From Tubiluchus corallicola (Eukaryota > Priapulida > Priapulimorpha > Priapulimorphida > Tubiluchidae): a DNA stretch of 64,000 bases. The stretch lies in the NCBI GenBank assembly GCA_030141605.1, contig JAQGDQ010000021.1:930001-994000 (forward strand), given 5' to 3'. The position numbers and the translations under genes are program-made. Position 1 is the stretch's first letter, and every line of letters begins with the position of its first letter. Under the pieces are notes generated by a model that did not search any database, was not told the origin of the DNA, and was given only the letters and a program-made list of their open reading frames with translations. This document shows positions 50,001 through 62,712 of the stretch, piece after piece.

Positions 50001-53000
50001 AAGCATACAAATGGTCAAAATTGCACTGCATTTGCTCTCTGCGGACTTATAATGTCAGATACATGTAGTTTCAAACGCATCCTGAACTTGCGGTGTTTAT
50101 AAACTGAAGAAATTTTCGGCAACTTACAAGTTACAAGCTATTTTAGTACAACGTGCTTTACGTCACCACTGCACGCTACACCGAATCGAAATTGTGTGTA
50201 TTTGTTAAAAAAAACGTTTTAAAGCAAGATAAACTAAAGGAAGATAAGCGAAGACTTACGCTTAAAAATTTCAAGACCACCGCTGGTTCTTATTGCCGCT
50301 GCACTATTTGCATATCACGGGTAAAATAATATTGCAAATTTCGTATCCACTATGATCAAAACAAAACTGAAATATCTCCTCACTGGTCATAAGATGAGGG
50401 CTATATTAAGCCTACTTTAGCGGTAGTTTACAACCTAGGAGCTGGTAGCTAACACCAATACAGCAATGCACATAATGTACTGTGTCTATTAAATATTCAT
50501 TATGCAGGTGTTTAATTGAGATGTAATGTAAGAGGTTGCGTGGTTACATTCTAATTCACTTACCTGGTAACGGGCAGTCACATTTGGTAACAGGTGTTAG
50601 AAACATTGTAATGTCAAGAATTTTTAATAATGTACTGTAGTTTTTATCGCGAATGAAGTGCTATTTGCAGTTTCATAACCCCCCTGAATGTTGTGGTTGA
50701 TCATATGTTTGGTTGCATGGCTGAAAAATTTTGAGGAATGCCCGTCTTTCTGTTTTAAACTATTTGCTGATTTGTTACGTTTGCTGGATGGCTCGCATGT
50801 GCAACTAAACGCTAGGTAGTTTGACCGAGTTCTGAATTTTCTTGGATAGGGGGTTAAATAAAATTATAATAAATTTTGCAGCTTGATTTACCACCGTGGC
50901 CTCAGGCTATTTTCACTCACAGGAAACTGTGGCTTGTATAATTCTAGTTAGTACAGTGATTATTTATGGTAGTAGGCAAAAATTTGGCAGTGCATTGAAA
51001 AGGAGGACAGCCGGTTTCGGCCATACTTAATCAACAGAGCTCACCCAGTTTAGGCATTAGGGGATGCATATTTAGACACGTACTTTTAAATCTTTAAATA
51101 CCAATTGTCCTTGTATAGAATAGCCATACAGTTACTATGCCGACGTAGCTTTCTCTGCTGCATTGTGCGATCTTTATAGGAATAAAAATTTCCTGGCCCA
51201 TAACTGTCCTCCAAAAAATGGTAGCAATTTAAAAATACACTGGTATATTTTCATTAGTGAAATGTCGAAAGGACGATGTTTGTTTTTTTTAATGAAAAAA
51301 TAAAGTATGTAAATAATCTATTTTGTACTTATGCACGCGCGTTTTTCTCTCATCACCTTGAAGCTTATTTGAAGAGGGTGGAAGAACTTCCAATTTTCGT
51401 CTGCATTTTTTCGCGTGTGAGTGATGGTAGGTTCTAAAATGGGATAACGTTGTATTCACAGTAAATAAATTTCTTACCAATGTTGTTAGCCCCTGGACAC
51501 TGTGCGATTGTAGAGCTATGTGGGTGAGAAGGTACTAGTGATCAATACGCAAATATGGCAAATTGCCAAGTTATTTTTTTGCAAACTAAAATAGAATAGT
51601 TTTCCTCTACTCTTACACAGTTGACGAATCTAGTTTTTGTCAAGTAGCTACGTGTAATAATCTTGGATCTCAGAAAGTAATTACTAGCATCAAGCGTCCC
51701 GTCTGTTTATCATTTTTTAAAACGCTCTCCTGCTATTTCAACCAGTTAATGGCAAAGGAACATAACGAAGTTAATTATAAGCTTATAGTGCTGCGTCATT
51801 AGTTGTCAACTTCACTGTCCTTTTTAAAGAAAACTGAGCTTTAGACATTTTGTTTTAATTACTTCAGAAAACATTACACTTTGAAATTTTACATTTTCTT
51901 TGAATTTGTGAATTTTTTCTGTTGAATATCTTCTTTACGCGAGTAACATGACGTAAACTTGTTACATGAATTTAAACTTCAATAAACATGAAATTGTCAC
52001 TTAATATTGAAGAATGCTATTAAGAATTGCTCACATAAATGTTTAAAAATTGATTTTTTAGTGCGTACTAGTTTTTTTGTTGCAGCATCTTTTCTGGAGT
52101 TTAATTTGTAAGGCAAATAATTGAGTGCCGACGTTCTATTTACATATAAACCTTATAATGTAATGTCTGGTAATGTGATAAATAAGCTACCTGTAAACAT
52201 TCTAACGCTAACCAAAACCGCCCACAAAATCAAGCTCAAAATGTAAAACTCATTTCGTCTCACCTTTCTGTTTCTATACGATAGCTAAAACACTAAGGAC
52301 ACTGTAGTTAGTAAAGCATTGTTCATATGCGATGTCCAGGTAGCCTGTGTTGACATATTTTAGACTGAAATACGAAGTGAACGTGAAATACGAAGTGAAC
52401 GTCACGCGTCCTGCCCCTTCAGAATAACTAGAACAACCAGTTGTTGCATTCCTGATTTTACGTGCACCCTAGCGTAAATAATAGCTTTTTTAATGCTGAC
52501 CACCACTAGTTGAAGCATTAATAATAGGATTAGCCTTTAAATGCGCAAATGTTTTGAAAGCATTTGAAATGGTGGTTTTGGAAACTTCTTTGACGAAAAA
52601 TGATAACAGCTGAGTTTATTTTCAGAATAAGTAATTATTATTAACTACTAGTAGTAAATATTATTACTATAAGTAAGAACTATTATTTCGTGATTATTCA
52701 TCTCTATTTCTGCTACACTAAAGTTGGGTAACTTTTCTCAGCAGTATGTTTTTAGAACCCACTTACACAGTTAAGCAACAATGGCTTTAGTCTGTACTTG
52801 GATGGATGAGGGTGGCCAAAACGTATGGTTAGTTTAATATTCTCTATTCTCAAACGAAAGCTGAGTTCACTTCAGATGAGAAACAACCAATCAGTCCACT
52901 CAATGAATTAATTATTGTTGTCAAACCTCTCAAATTATTTTAAAAATGTTGCCTCTTGCCTAGGAGAAGTGTACCGACATTTTTGCTTTTGAAATATTCA

Positions 53001-56000
53001 GTCTACAATCAATGATGTATCGTAAGTTGAAGTAAAAGCCTGATAGTTCTTTATTTTTGTTATTTATTTTCATACTTGAGTTGTTACACTTAACTGGTAA
53101 AGGCGGCCATATTTGCAGTAGACTGACTCACTAGCCTACCAACTTTATCATTTTATACATTGTTAACTGTCATTGTATTGTTTTAACTCCAGCTGTTACT
53201 GCATATTTAAATTTGAGTTTGAATTGCCTTCTGGGTGGTCTTACATAAGCCTCAATTTTCCTAGGTCCACTCTATAATATGCACAAATAGCGTGTCAATC
53301 TAAAAGGAAATCAAAAGTATATTTGTATTTTTATTAATGATTAGTTTCCATACATATATGTAATATATACATGTATGATTAGGTCAATAAGTTGTATAGC
53401 TAGTGATGTGAATTGTAATTTATTCATAATAAATTAGATTTGATTTGATTTAGCTTACTGACAATAATGAAATGACTTTTAGTCAGACGCGCATCATAAA
53501 AAAGATTATATTGACAAGATACATAAAAACTGCAGTGGATTTATATAACTAATAAAAACTTTTATAATCCCAAAACTGACTGATTGCCTGGCTTTTTGTA
53601 TATTTTGTTTTCCTATAATAATATTTCATCTAATTTATCATTGTATACAGGCAATTTAAAGTTTGTTTATGCTGTGTTACTTTTTAGCATTGCTGAGTAA
53701 ACAGGTATAATCTTATGCGTCTACTTTCCTTTTTCAGATTTAGATGAAAGTGTTACATTACTTTCTGTTACAGATGATCTACCTCGTGAAAGAGATGTAC
53801 AGAAATCTGTTTACTCACCTCTATTACCTTTATCTTTACATTATTCCGGTAACTCAGGTAAGAAGAGCTTTGTTGTTTATGTTATGCACTGATTTATTGC
53901 ACTTCAGCAGGACAGGATATTAGTATAGGAAGCTGTAGATAACATGAATTTACATATGATTTACCCGCAGAAACAAAAACTGTATATCAAGTCACCATCC
54001 TATGAAACTGTTGCTTGCTGTTTGCTAGAATCCAGGTATTTCACTAACCATAGGGCTGTAAATTTCTAAACGCAAACACATCTTTTATTATTAGTACCCA
54101 AAATTGTTTATGTTGTGTTTTTTATGTCTTCACCACTGCTTAGTATTACAGGTTAAAGGGTCGATATTTTAAGTATGAATCAGACTTGCCCCTATAAAAG
54201 CTTTATTTTTCTTGGTTAAACCTGTTATACTTTTAGACAAGGTGTCAATAAATTTCAGATTATATTCATTAATTACACTACAGTATTATACATTGTAATA
54301 AGCAGATTATAGATTATAGTCTTTAATGGGTTATACGATATTTTTATCACAGGCAAAACAAAAGCTGGAAAATCTCCGAATATTATCAGAGCACCAAAAT
54401 CAAACTCAGGGAAGGTTTCCAGTGTGGCAGGTATATTTCTCGTGTATACGAATTTGCAAAAGTTAAGCAACATTGTTTTATGATTTCTGAAATTGTGCCA
54501 TGCAACTAAGTTTCGGTGATGTTGGCTTTTTTATTTAACATTTAATTAGCTGCAAAACCCAATGAAGATTGTAGCTGTGTAACATATTTCAGAAATGCAA
54601 GATGCAAGCTTTAAAACTTTTGTGATTCTGGTGTTCTATGTGTAGCACCTATGTTTTCTATGTTTTCTTTGACATTTTGCAGAAAAATTGTGGAAAAATC
54701 GTATTTCACATTTGGACAAGCCGGCTAATTCAACACCTGTTGACAGTCAGAATTTCCTAGGAAAATCTGGTTTAGCACCTCCTGACGTTTCATCAATAAT
54801 AGGTAAATTAAAATTAAATAAGATTGTAACAGACACAGAATGCATGAGCATATACCTCATGCCTAGTTTAGCTGAAACAATTTTAATATGCAGCAGTGCA
54901 AACTATTCCTGCTTGTGTCTATAATGTCTTATTGTTAGTGTGTTATTGCACTTTCAGAAAGAAAGGAAATTATTGGCTAGCTCTGTATAGTTACAAACAC
55001 TATATTACACTGATTAAACAGGTATCATATATGTATCAACATCACCAGTCAGTTTCTCTAATAATGTGTTTTGAATTTTGACAGCACTGTTAGACTTAGC
55101 TGATTGTCCTATATATCTGTACCTTTTGATATCTGAATGTAACTGATTTATCATTGTAATTTGAAATCGTAAATCATAATAAGAGACCCATTAAGGTTTT
55201 CCAACATGCTTTTTTCAATAATTCAGAAGTTTCTTTAACAAGTCTGCCTGTTTATTATTATTTCCAGGAAGTTTTTGTTATTCATTATGCTTCGTTATTT
55301 TTTCCAGGAAGTTTTTTTTATTTAATTTGAATTTTTTTTGGTACCTAAAGTGACTGAACGCAAAAGTTTACGTCTTGACAAGCATCAGAAACAGAAAGCA
55401 AATTCAGCCAAAAGATTTATTCGTTCTGAAAGGAAACCTCTAGGTGAAGAAAATGACTGTTGCTCTGATACTGGTTAGTCTGTAGTTATGGTGTAGATAA
55501 AATTGCAAAAATGTGTTGTGAATAGAAAATTGTTGGTCGAGGGACTCGACCCAAATCGCTACCTTTCTAGATGTTGTTGTTGTTCTTGTTGGGGGATAGA
55601 TATTTGAAAAAAGCTTAAAGCTCCATGAATTCGCAAAGAATTATTACAAAACTTCACACGAATATTCCAGAACAAACTCCATCTTGACTGACGGAGTTGC
55701 GACTTGACATTATGAATTCAATTGATAATCGTTATGAAACATATTACACTTACCTGTTAGGAGTATACTAAAACGAATTCTATATCGATTGACAGAATCG
55801 TATTTTTGATTTGCCCTCTTAAATTCAAGAGGAAGGCATTGATGTTATTTCTATTGCACGACCTCCAGTCCAGTGACTCCTTTGACCAACTGTTTGAGTC
55901 GAACTTGTTATGTAAATTTGCGTCTAATTTCCAAGTCAAGTCAATAGCAATTTAAAAACTTGAATGGTTACTTAATTTGCAATAGTATGGTCTCATTGTC

Positions 56001-59000
56001 TGACTCTGTCCACTTCCAAATACAGTATTGTATTTTTAATGTGATAGTTAAACGAATAGTAGCGAATTTAATTTTAAATTTTGAATCGAAAAGTGGTTTT
56101 TAATGGTTCATTTAGCATTGAATAATATATGAGCTACTTTACACAAACAATGACCAGGTGCAAATTTTAAAGTATTTCTTCTTTATTTGTAATACCGTAC
56201 AATGTCAACTCGATTTATGTGCTATTCACAAAATTTAAGAAGCTGCCACCATTTGTCTTCATTAATAACAACTAGTAATGCATCTAACGGTGTAGCGGTC
56301 AAGTCACATATCATAAATGAAAAGACTATATGGCCTCGCATGCTATACACAAGTGACATTAGCAATTGTTATGTTTTTTGTTTTAGCACTTTTTAGCACT
56401 ACATGTCAGGTGTTGCTTAAAGGAGAACAAAGGGGAAATATAAAGTATATAAAGTTCCAAAAATCTTTCCATACAAAGTTACATTAATTTGCATTACGCT
56501 TTCCTGTTTGTATTACTTATGTAACTAGAAAAGAAAATTCTTAATATTTTAAGCCAGTGTTGCACCAACGAATACTCTGATTATCTTTTCAAACTTTATC
56601 CAGTGTTATCTAAGTTTGTCTATCTAGACTTGCCATTAAAATGGCTGCGCCTAATAGTCGTCGTGGCAGTTTAAATTTAGAAGTTTTATACATGTGTTAC
56701 TGCTAAACAACAAAACAGTATGTAGGTGATACAAAATTTAAAAATGAACTTTTTAAGCTGTATTTTTGAAGAGTGTTGTCTTGTCCTTTAATTTTCTTTC
56801 TTCATTTTTCTGTAAATAAGTGAATATATGACATTTATGTAAGTATTTAATTTTAAAGTAAAAGATTAATCATCATCATTTCATTTTTCTGTCTTACTAA
56901 GCAGTTTAGAGATTTCACCTTGAATATTATTAGGCCTGCCCTTCTTGTGTTTTGTATTTTTGTATTGTCTTTAATATTATATTTTTATTGTTTACAGACA
57001 ACAGACCAAAATGGCAAAGGACAAGTTTTCTTGATGCAGTTGACGTGCCTCTAAGTTCAACTCACCTTGATCTTCACAAGCAAGCTAAACAAGCATTTGT
57101 AGTTTTAGATGACATTTCTTCCATAATAGGTACTTGTGATGTTTTATATAGGTACTTGTGATGTGATGTGCTAGGAAGATGCGATTTGACTGAATTCTGT
57201 TAACAGGGATGCTTGCAAGTAGAACAAATTAAAAAATTAAAAAATCGTGATTTGAATCCAGATGTTCTACATTTCAGACCACCACACTAACCATTGCATC
57301 ATGTAGACACTATAAACTGTATCATTTTAATAAAACTGGAACTCGAAACTATATAAGTTTTAATGTTTTATCAAATTCCTTTTTGGTTGGTTTCCATTAT
57401 TACTAGGTTTTTTCTTTTCAGGAGACACAAATCTTGAAAACAGATTCCTGGTTTCTAAACAACTTACAAATGAAAAGACTCCTAGAACCAAGTCACCTTT
57501 GAACCAACAGTGAGTTTTACATTGTCACAAATTCATACTCAGAACAAACTTATATTTTTGAAAAAAATATTTATGTTTAGTCTGTGCTTGCTTGTTATTT
57601 TTTATTATTTATTAGTATTCTTTATTACTAAAATGTCATATATAATTTGTATGTAACAAGTTTTCAAAAACTGATAAAAAATGATAAAGTTATTATTACT
57701 AAGGCTACACGCTTGCACTGACATACATATAAAAAATAAATTAAAAATATATACAAGTGTTTGGAGAATTACAAAACGTACATAAAATACACAGTGCATA
57801 AACATTAAGAACTAAATTAAAATTATATACATGTGCACAAATAGTAAAGAAATTACAAAATGTACAAAATACTCGATACACAGATATTGAGAAATTAATT
57901 TTGGTTAATAAAACAATGGTTTTGTAGGAGAAGTATTTATGTGTAACTATAGCTATGTATTACAAATGGAATTTATATTAATTACTTATGTCAAAGTGTT
58001 TCACTTTATTGCAGTTTCAAGTTATGTAGTTACTATTTCGCATAATTTTGTCAAATAGCTTAAATTGCAGTTTGATTGGATTTGCAGAGATATTAATCAC
58101 ATTAATAGCAAGACTGGAGAAAACAATGTCTACTTTTAAACTGGATCTATTTTAATAGCAAGACTGGAGAAAACTATGTCTACTTTTAAACTGGATCTAT
58201 TTTAATAGGGCCATCATAGTTGCCATCGTCACTGCTGTCATCTCTCTGATCTTCATTATTATCATCAGCTTTGTTTTCATCTTTATCATCTTTATCAGCT
58301 TTGTCATTTTATTTTTATCCTCAACCTTATTAGTATCATGACAAAACATCGACATCAGTGAAAACAAATAGCAGCAGCAGCAGCAGCAGCAGCAGTGACA
58401 AAAGCAGTAATAACAACAATAGCAGAACCACAATGAAAACATTCAGCTTGAAATCTGCACCTCTTCTATGTAGACTAGATGCTTTCTGAAAACAGAATAA
58501 AGCATAATTTATAAGCTAGAACAAAGTATAATGCAATAACAATCAGTGCTAAGAATACACTTTCTTGATGCTTAAAAATGGAATCTGGAAGGGTCTTTGC
58601 TCAGTGCAGTGGAAGGGTTTTTAAAAGTGACCCACAGTGCTGTGTAACCAGGTTCTTCATTTTTCAAAGTGCCGTGTTTAAAGCTTCCTCCTAAACCCCA
58701 CACAAAGCCAACATGTTTGAACATGGTTTTTGTAGGAAATTTCAAGTGGACCAAGTGAGTAGGTTTTGGAAACGACTGTTGCAGAAAGCCAGATATATAT
58801 AAAAGTTACAAAGCAAGACAGTTACTATTTTAGATTTGACAACAGAGTTATAATCAAAATAGTTGTAATTACATTGTTTGTTTATGTTTTTATTGTACTT
58901 TTGTAAGTGAGTGTCACCAGTGAATTACTTGTGTTTTAGGAAGCCGCCTAAATTCAGAACTTACGGAAGGACAGTGAACAAAGGAAAATCTAGACCCGTC

Positions 59001-62000
59001 CATTCAACAAGAATTTTTCCATCCCGCTCGACTTACAATTTTGAAGAATTTAGTAATATCACAATTATTGCAGGTGGTGGCATATTTGTTCTTTATTCAA
59101 ATATATTTATTGTGGTGATTCATGATTTTCTTGAACTGTTCTAAACCTATTGATATTAATGATTAATAAAGGTATTATTAATGAGCTATTAATAATTCCA
59201 TTTTTCTACGGAATGAAAGACAGATTACAAGAGAGCAACAGTTTAAATGTATATGACAATATGATAAATGCATTATTTTGCAAAGTTTGTCATTGTTGAT
59301 TGACTAATATCTACACTATAAAAAAGCGAGTCTTTGTCATTGCTTTAACGCAGTCATCTCCATCATCTCTTTTATGCTATAAATTAAAAACTACGATGGT
59401 GGCTAGTCTTTGGCCTTGACTGTGTTGTTCAAAGTCAAATGTCCCAACAATTTTAGAGCAGCAGTGAGTTCCTCAAACAAGGTTATGTAACATGCAGTTA
59501 CCTTGAGTGGGTGTTGCAATGCCAATGAATGTCACGACCACAAGAGTAACAAGGTGTGACTTACAAGGTGTTGGTGACTAAATTATAAAAGTGGATAAAT
59601 GACTATGAGAGGAAGGTCTGCTGGTCAACTTGCAAAAAACTTAAAGCACTTGGATAGCCAAACTTGTCCAATCTATAACGTGACAAACAAACGACTGTAA
59701 TGGGGTTCAGAATCTTGAATAGGTAGTTTAAGCAACAGTTGCAACAATGGATAATTGGGTTAATATATGTGTAATGTTTTCTAGATGACGTGGGCAATGG
59801 TTTCTCTAATGAGGCACTTCCAAAAGCTAATGAAAATGTGCTTTTAGAAGCAGATGAAGTAAGTACTTAAGCCTGGTTGCATTTTGGCCAATATAGCAGT
59901 TTGACTTCTTTTTTTATTTTGCTTTAATTATGAAGAAATTAAGTGAAAAGAGACGTCATTTTCAGAACATTTGTACTTAGTTCAACGATGCGTTCAGATG
60001 ACATCTGTGCATTGAACTGAATATGTTGATTCATAATTGAAATTGTTGTTGTTGAAATTATCTATATAATTGTCCTGTTTTTACACAACTCTCAAGCAAA
60101 TTGGATTCCGGAATTCGGCGGTGTAGATGATCTCAACGGGATGGGAATTTAGCTCATTATCAAGATTAATCATCTAATTAACAAGGAGACACCTAATGGC
60201 AGAGGTGTGATATACTATTCATCACCATGTTTGGATAACATGCCTTACATCATTGCTTAACAGAAGAAATGGCTAAAATTTATTGTGGTGTGTTATAAAA
60301 TATGCATTTTATATGAATATATGCATTTCTGAGGAGAATAAGAATGTTTGATGGCAATTCCCTAAAATCTATTGCCCTTGAAAATTTGGCACCTAGGCTT
60401 TTCAGACTGGTTATGCTAATGACCCTGACCATGACCTTTTGCTATTCATTGCTTAATACCCAGTTTACATAGTCATTTTATGCACTAATCTTTTAAAGCA
60501 GTGAATAATGATAGAATTGTGTCTATTATACGTGGCCATTGATCATTAACATTAGTATATGTGTATCCACTTTTATTTATAGAAATGTGAAAGTGTATTG
60601 GATGGAGAGGTATTTTCTCCGGTGGAGCTAACTGTCAAGCAGATGCCGCCAGTAAGTCAAATCAGCAAACTAAGCCAGTACAGAATTTCAAATTTGATTT
60701 CAGTTTTGTGAACCTCATAGTTATACAACCAAGAAGTAAATCTAAATTAATTGTCTCACATTTTCATTTGAGATTTTTAATTAAAAGCACTATACTACCA
60801 ATAATTAAACATGTACTGTCACCTACATTTAAAATTATTTATTATAGTAACTTGATTCAAGTTTAATCCAGATTGTGGCTTTGATCTGTGCTGCTCAGTC
60901 ACCTGTACCTGCTAGGCTTCCCATATATGGTAGTAAAGATTGTTAGTGACTTTTGCTAGCTATTTCAGGTGAGCTCAACAGGTGCATGTGACTTGGGTAG
61001 CTGTGCCAAGGCCAGGCTGGGCCCATTTTTTTCTGATTATTGCTGCTGAATTGTCACTGTGTGTGTTTTCCTTTCACATAAATAGAATAAATAGCAAATA
61101 AAGTCTTTCACAGTTCAATGCAGTTTCCCTATTTTTTTCTTGCTTTAACCACCAGAATGAACCACTCATATAATTCAGTCTAAAAGTATCTATTTCAATC
61201 TCTCTACAAATTCAGCTATAAGGTTTCTACAAATGGTTCAGTCAGTCTGTATAGCCAACTTCAAATTTTTCTACGTTAATAACGTTCTGTGATGTGTTTA
61301 TGTTTTCACAAGCAGTTCGGTTTTTATTCCAGACAAAGAAAAAAGCATGCACAAGTACACCAGTAACCAGTGACACTGGCAAAAAATGCATTACTGAAAT
61401 ATCTGTAAGTCTCCGTTACCGCTTTTTATAATGTATTGCAATTGAATGAATATCTGTCTGTGTTACCTGAGTAACTTCTGTTGTGCTATGCAAAACAGGA
61501 AATTCGACTTATTTTCTCAAATTTTATTATAGGAACAAATATCTTCTATCAGAAGCTCTGGCATGACTAGTCTGCTTCGTCCTCCACATGTGTCGAGAGA
61601 AATGATTAGTGATGCTTCAGCAAATATTCATTATTCCGATAACTTAAATAACAACTTGCCTGATAAGGCTGGCAAACGTACGGAGAGTGAAAATCGTCAA
61701 ACATCTAAGTCAAATAAGGTTCGTATTATCAAGTAGCTCTCTTTAGCAAACACCGTTAAAGGAAAACAGGATGATTTTTCACATCCTACCCCATTTTGAA
61801 AGTAGAATGTACACATTTTAAAATCTACAATAATACCAAAAACATTTCTGATAATTGAATAATAGGTTTAAAACTTAATTAATGGCGGGCGAGCCCAACT
61901 AATGATGACGTCACAATTGAACATAATTTTCAACAGCACAAGCATTCCATGAGCATATTGCACAGGTTCGTGAACGCGAAAATTGAAGTACAGTGCTACT

Positions 62001-62712
62001 GTACAGCATTCAATGTGATATACAAAAACTCGACAAGTTTTAAGTAAAAAATTAAAATTTCAAGTTTATCGCTGTGCTCACGCATGAGTTGTTCAACGTG
62101 TGTACTACATTGCAGCTGAACACCTCTAAACTGAAAGGTGCAGTACCTGTTTTTTGTGCAATGTGTTTCCAAGATGCAAGCACTAGTACCCATCTAATTA
62201 GTGACTGCTGAAATGCATGTTACAACAAAGATCGATTGTGTCGTGCAAACGCAAAATTATGTTTATGCGGTAATAATTCTTTTACGTAAGTCATTCTTCA
62301 GAAAATAGTATAAATAGTATATTCCTTGTTGATATTTTATAGGGTAGATTGTTTGAACAATAGTTTAAGGTTGCGTCCGGTTTTCTTTTAAGTGATAAAG
62401 ACAAAATACGTAAATGCTTCTGTATAATCCAGTCTAATAAATACAGGACCGCTATCTGTCTCTTCCCTTGTTATCTGGTTTATGTTTATTTGTTTTCCGG
62501 TCTGTAAAAATAATATTTCCAGTGATGTGTAACAGGTAATAAAGAGAAGTCATGAAAAAATACCAGACGACATTATTTGCACATTAGATTTTCTGCCAGC
62601 AACTAGAAATCATCTGAAGCTGTTGCGTGTACCACTCGAAATGCCAATTTTTCAGTATCCTTCAGGTGCGTGGATCGCAAAAATTTGTGCAACGGATTTT
62701 AGAAATCTTTAA
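44063..62712 (+). CDS. Uncharacterised 14-exon gene (537 aa, low-complexity protein)
   Basis: Function unknown; I recognise no domain. Coding exons: 44063-44068, 44846-45080, 53738-53857, 54353-54430, 54683-54802, 55351-55473, 56998-57129, 57422-57509, 58940-59073, 59785-59858, 60583-60651, 61333-61404, 61533-61718, 62536-62712. All 13 joints have AG/GT borders and preserve frame, which is strong support for a real gene. The start ATG (GCAATGG) leads an acidic Ser/Thr/Asp-rich N-terminus (MEDEDESDTESSYYTTVSAF; DYVYDYVYV). Later parts are Lys/Ser-rich with predicted disorder: KSLRLDKHQKQK, RPKWQRTSFL, KFRTYGRTVNKGKSR (RTYGR at 307-311) and VKQMPPTKKK. Six successive introns (2-7) are phase 1. 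DVSSII (181-186) and DISSII (266-271) end two exons of 120 and 132 bp. Exon 14 could instead splice at a GTGCGT donor near 62667, so the C-terminus is uncertain. The composition suggests a nuclear or regulatory protein (inference). Confidence 0.75.
46381..46472 (+). repeat. (TG)n microsatellite with GGGC interruption
   Basis: TG dinucleotide runs interrupted by GCGGGCGGGCGGG and GTGCGTGCGTGC variants, within the 8.7-kb intron. Confidence 0.93.
46825..47997 (-). CDS. FBXO22: FBXO22-like F-box/FIST-C protein, intronless and nested
   Basis: Likely substrate receptor of an SCF (SKP1-CUL1) ubiquitin ligase. One uninterrupted 390-codon frame; human FBXO22 is 403 aa. Residues about 13-45 form the F-box (LPEIMNKTLNFLPIKSLQ, then VCVGWNQ), matching the L-P/F-L-P-x-K-x-L and C-x-W pattern. 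The C-terminal half matches the FIST-C region of FBXO22: GHIAFGGGYGCF, VLGLAISGENLHVSSLCVNG, LCGLCFICKLN, NHARAITNAFCNVFPKAKL and GQGSAVIGFDQ. The first ATG (with a second directly after) is taken as start. The frame stays open a little upstream, and CTTCGCAG or CTGCAG there could be a splice acceptor, so a 5' exon is possible. It sits antisense in intron 2 of the neighbouring gene. Lack of introns suggests a retrocopy or intron loss. An AATAAA lies about 270 bp past the stop (46551-46556, minus strand). Subfamily assignment rests on remembered alignment. Confidence 0.88.
   Translation of the reverse strand: MMYVNHEQLHPLTDLPEIMNKTLNFLPIKSLQTCATVCVGWNQTANRIKQKRRSKVECFFTEGDSNARKTTTNFSAFADNLETLPSAVLVFSTGGMVGTRLEHKSQNLLEHMVSCLPQNVTTVCVESVGIVSSLAKNSVIDNTLQESGIIATIFPEMPAVKTYSFLDEWEEPDLQEWIKHHSWIKSDRNIRLLLLFYDSPSLQMYNFGRKILEELWWNSDGHIAFGGGYGCFRGLHQITNGKKRSQNYSVLGLAISGENLHVSSLCVNGLTTSQEEIEVALKKLSISINDQRVLCGLCFICKLNIATNDAVAEHTHRNHARAITNAFCNVFPKAKLSGLMIGQGSAVIGFDQNTEIGETDYLPKNDELYHRDKSVIYLITIKDQQKPSNL
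48475..48665 (+). repeat. 5S-rRNA-like SINE remnant, copy 3
   Basis: GTTGAAGTAAGGGCATTGTTAAGCATG and GTAAGTGGATGGGTGACTG resemble the 5S intermediate and C-box region (TACTTGGATGGGAGACC). The downstream body matches copy 2. Confidence 0.6.
52755..52825 (+). repeat. 5S-rRNA-like SINE remnant, copy 4
   Basis: Contains CAGTTAAGCAACAATGG and GTACTTGGATGGATGAGGG, the best C-box match of the four copies (5S has TTAGTACTTGGATGGGAGAC). Too degenerate elsewhere for a 5S gene. Confidence 0.6.
56417..56791. repeat. TTAA-bounded MITE, family R1 copy D
   Basis: 375 bp in intron 6 of the uncharacterised gene. Ends TTAAAGGAGAACAAAGGGG and the complement of TTAAAGGACAAGACAACAC. Carries an internal deletion relative to copies A-C (the block with GCCATCCCAGT is missing). 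Confidence 0.85.
58102..58201. repeat. 50-bp tandem duplication
   Basis: Two copies of a unit starting TTAATAGCAAGACTGGAGAA, differing at one base. A third copy begins (TTAATAGG) and then diverges. Confidence 0.95.
58370..58396 (+). repeat. (CAG)n microsatellite, about 9 units
   Basis: An intronic AGC/CAG run. The Cys-rich minus-strand open frame across it is an artefact. Confidence 0.95.
61756..62391. repeat. TTAA-bounded MITE, family R2 copy 2
   Basis: 636 bp between the last two coding exons of the uncharacterised gene. Ends TTAAAGGAAAACAGGATG and the complement of TTAAAAGAAAACCGGACGC, each at TTAA. Longer than the TEAD-intron copy (19289-19760) by an internal segment containing TGATGACGTCACAATTG. 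Its ends resemble those of family R1. Confidence 0.88.

Larger units (their letters stand above)
45081..53737 (+). other. 8.7-kb intron 2 of the uncharacterised gene
   Basis: Holds the antisense FBXO22-like gene, a TG microsatellite and two 5S-like remnants. The rest is AT-rich. Around 49888-49960 there is a TAATTACT/TTAATTAA-rich, partly palindromic stretch, and around 52372-52405 a short tandem repeat of AATACGAAGTGAACGT. I see no other gene. Confidence 0.6.
57510..58939 (+). other. Intron with tandem duplication and CAG repeat
   Basis: Intron 8 of the uncharacterised gene. Positions 58102-58151 and 58152-58201 are a nearly perfect 50-bp tandem duplication (one A/T difference). They are followed by a CAT/CTT-rich tract (58210-58320) and a CAG run. 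No exon is recognised. Confidence 0.7.

Noticed and set aside
58197-58442. Cys-rich minus-strand open frame
   Set aside because: Made by the CAG repeat and the CAT/CTT tract inside an intron.
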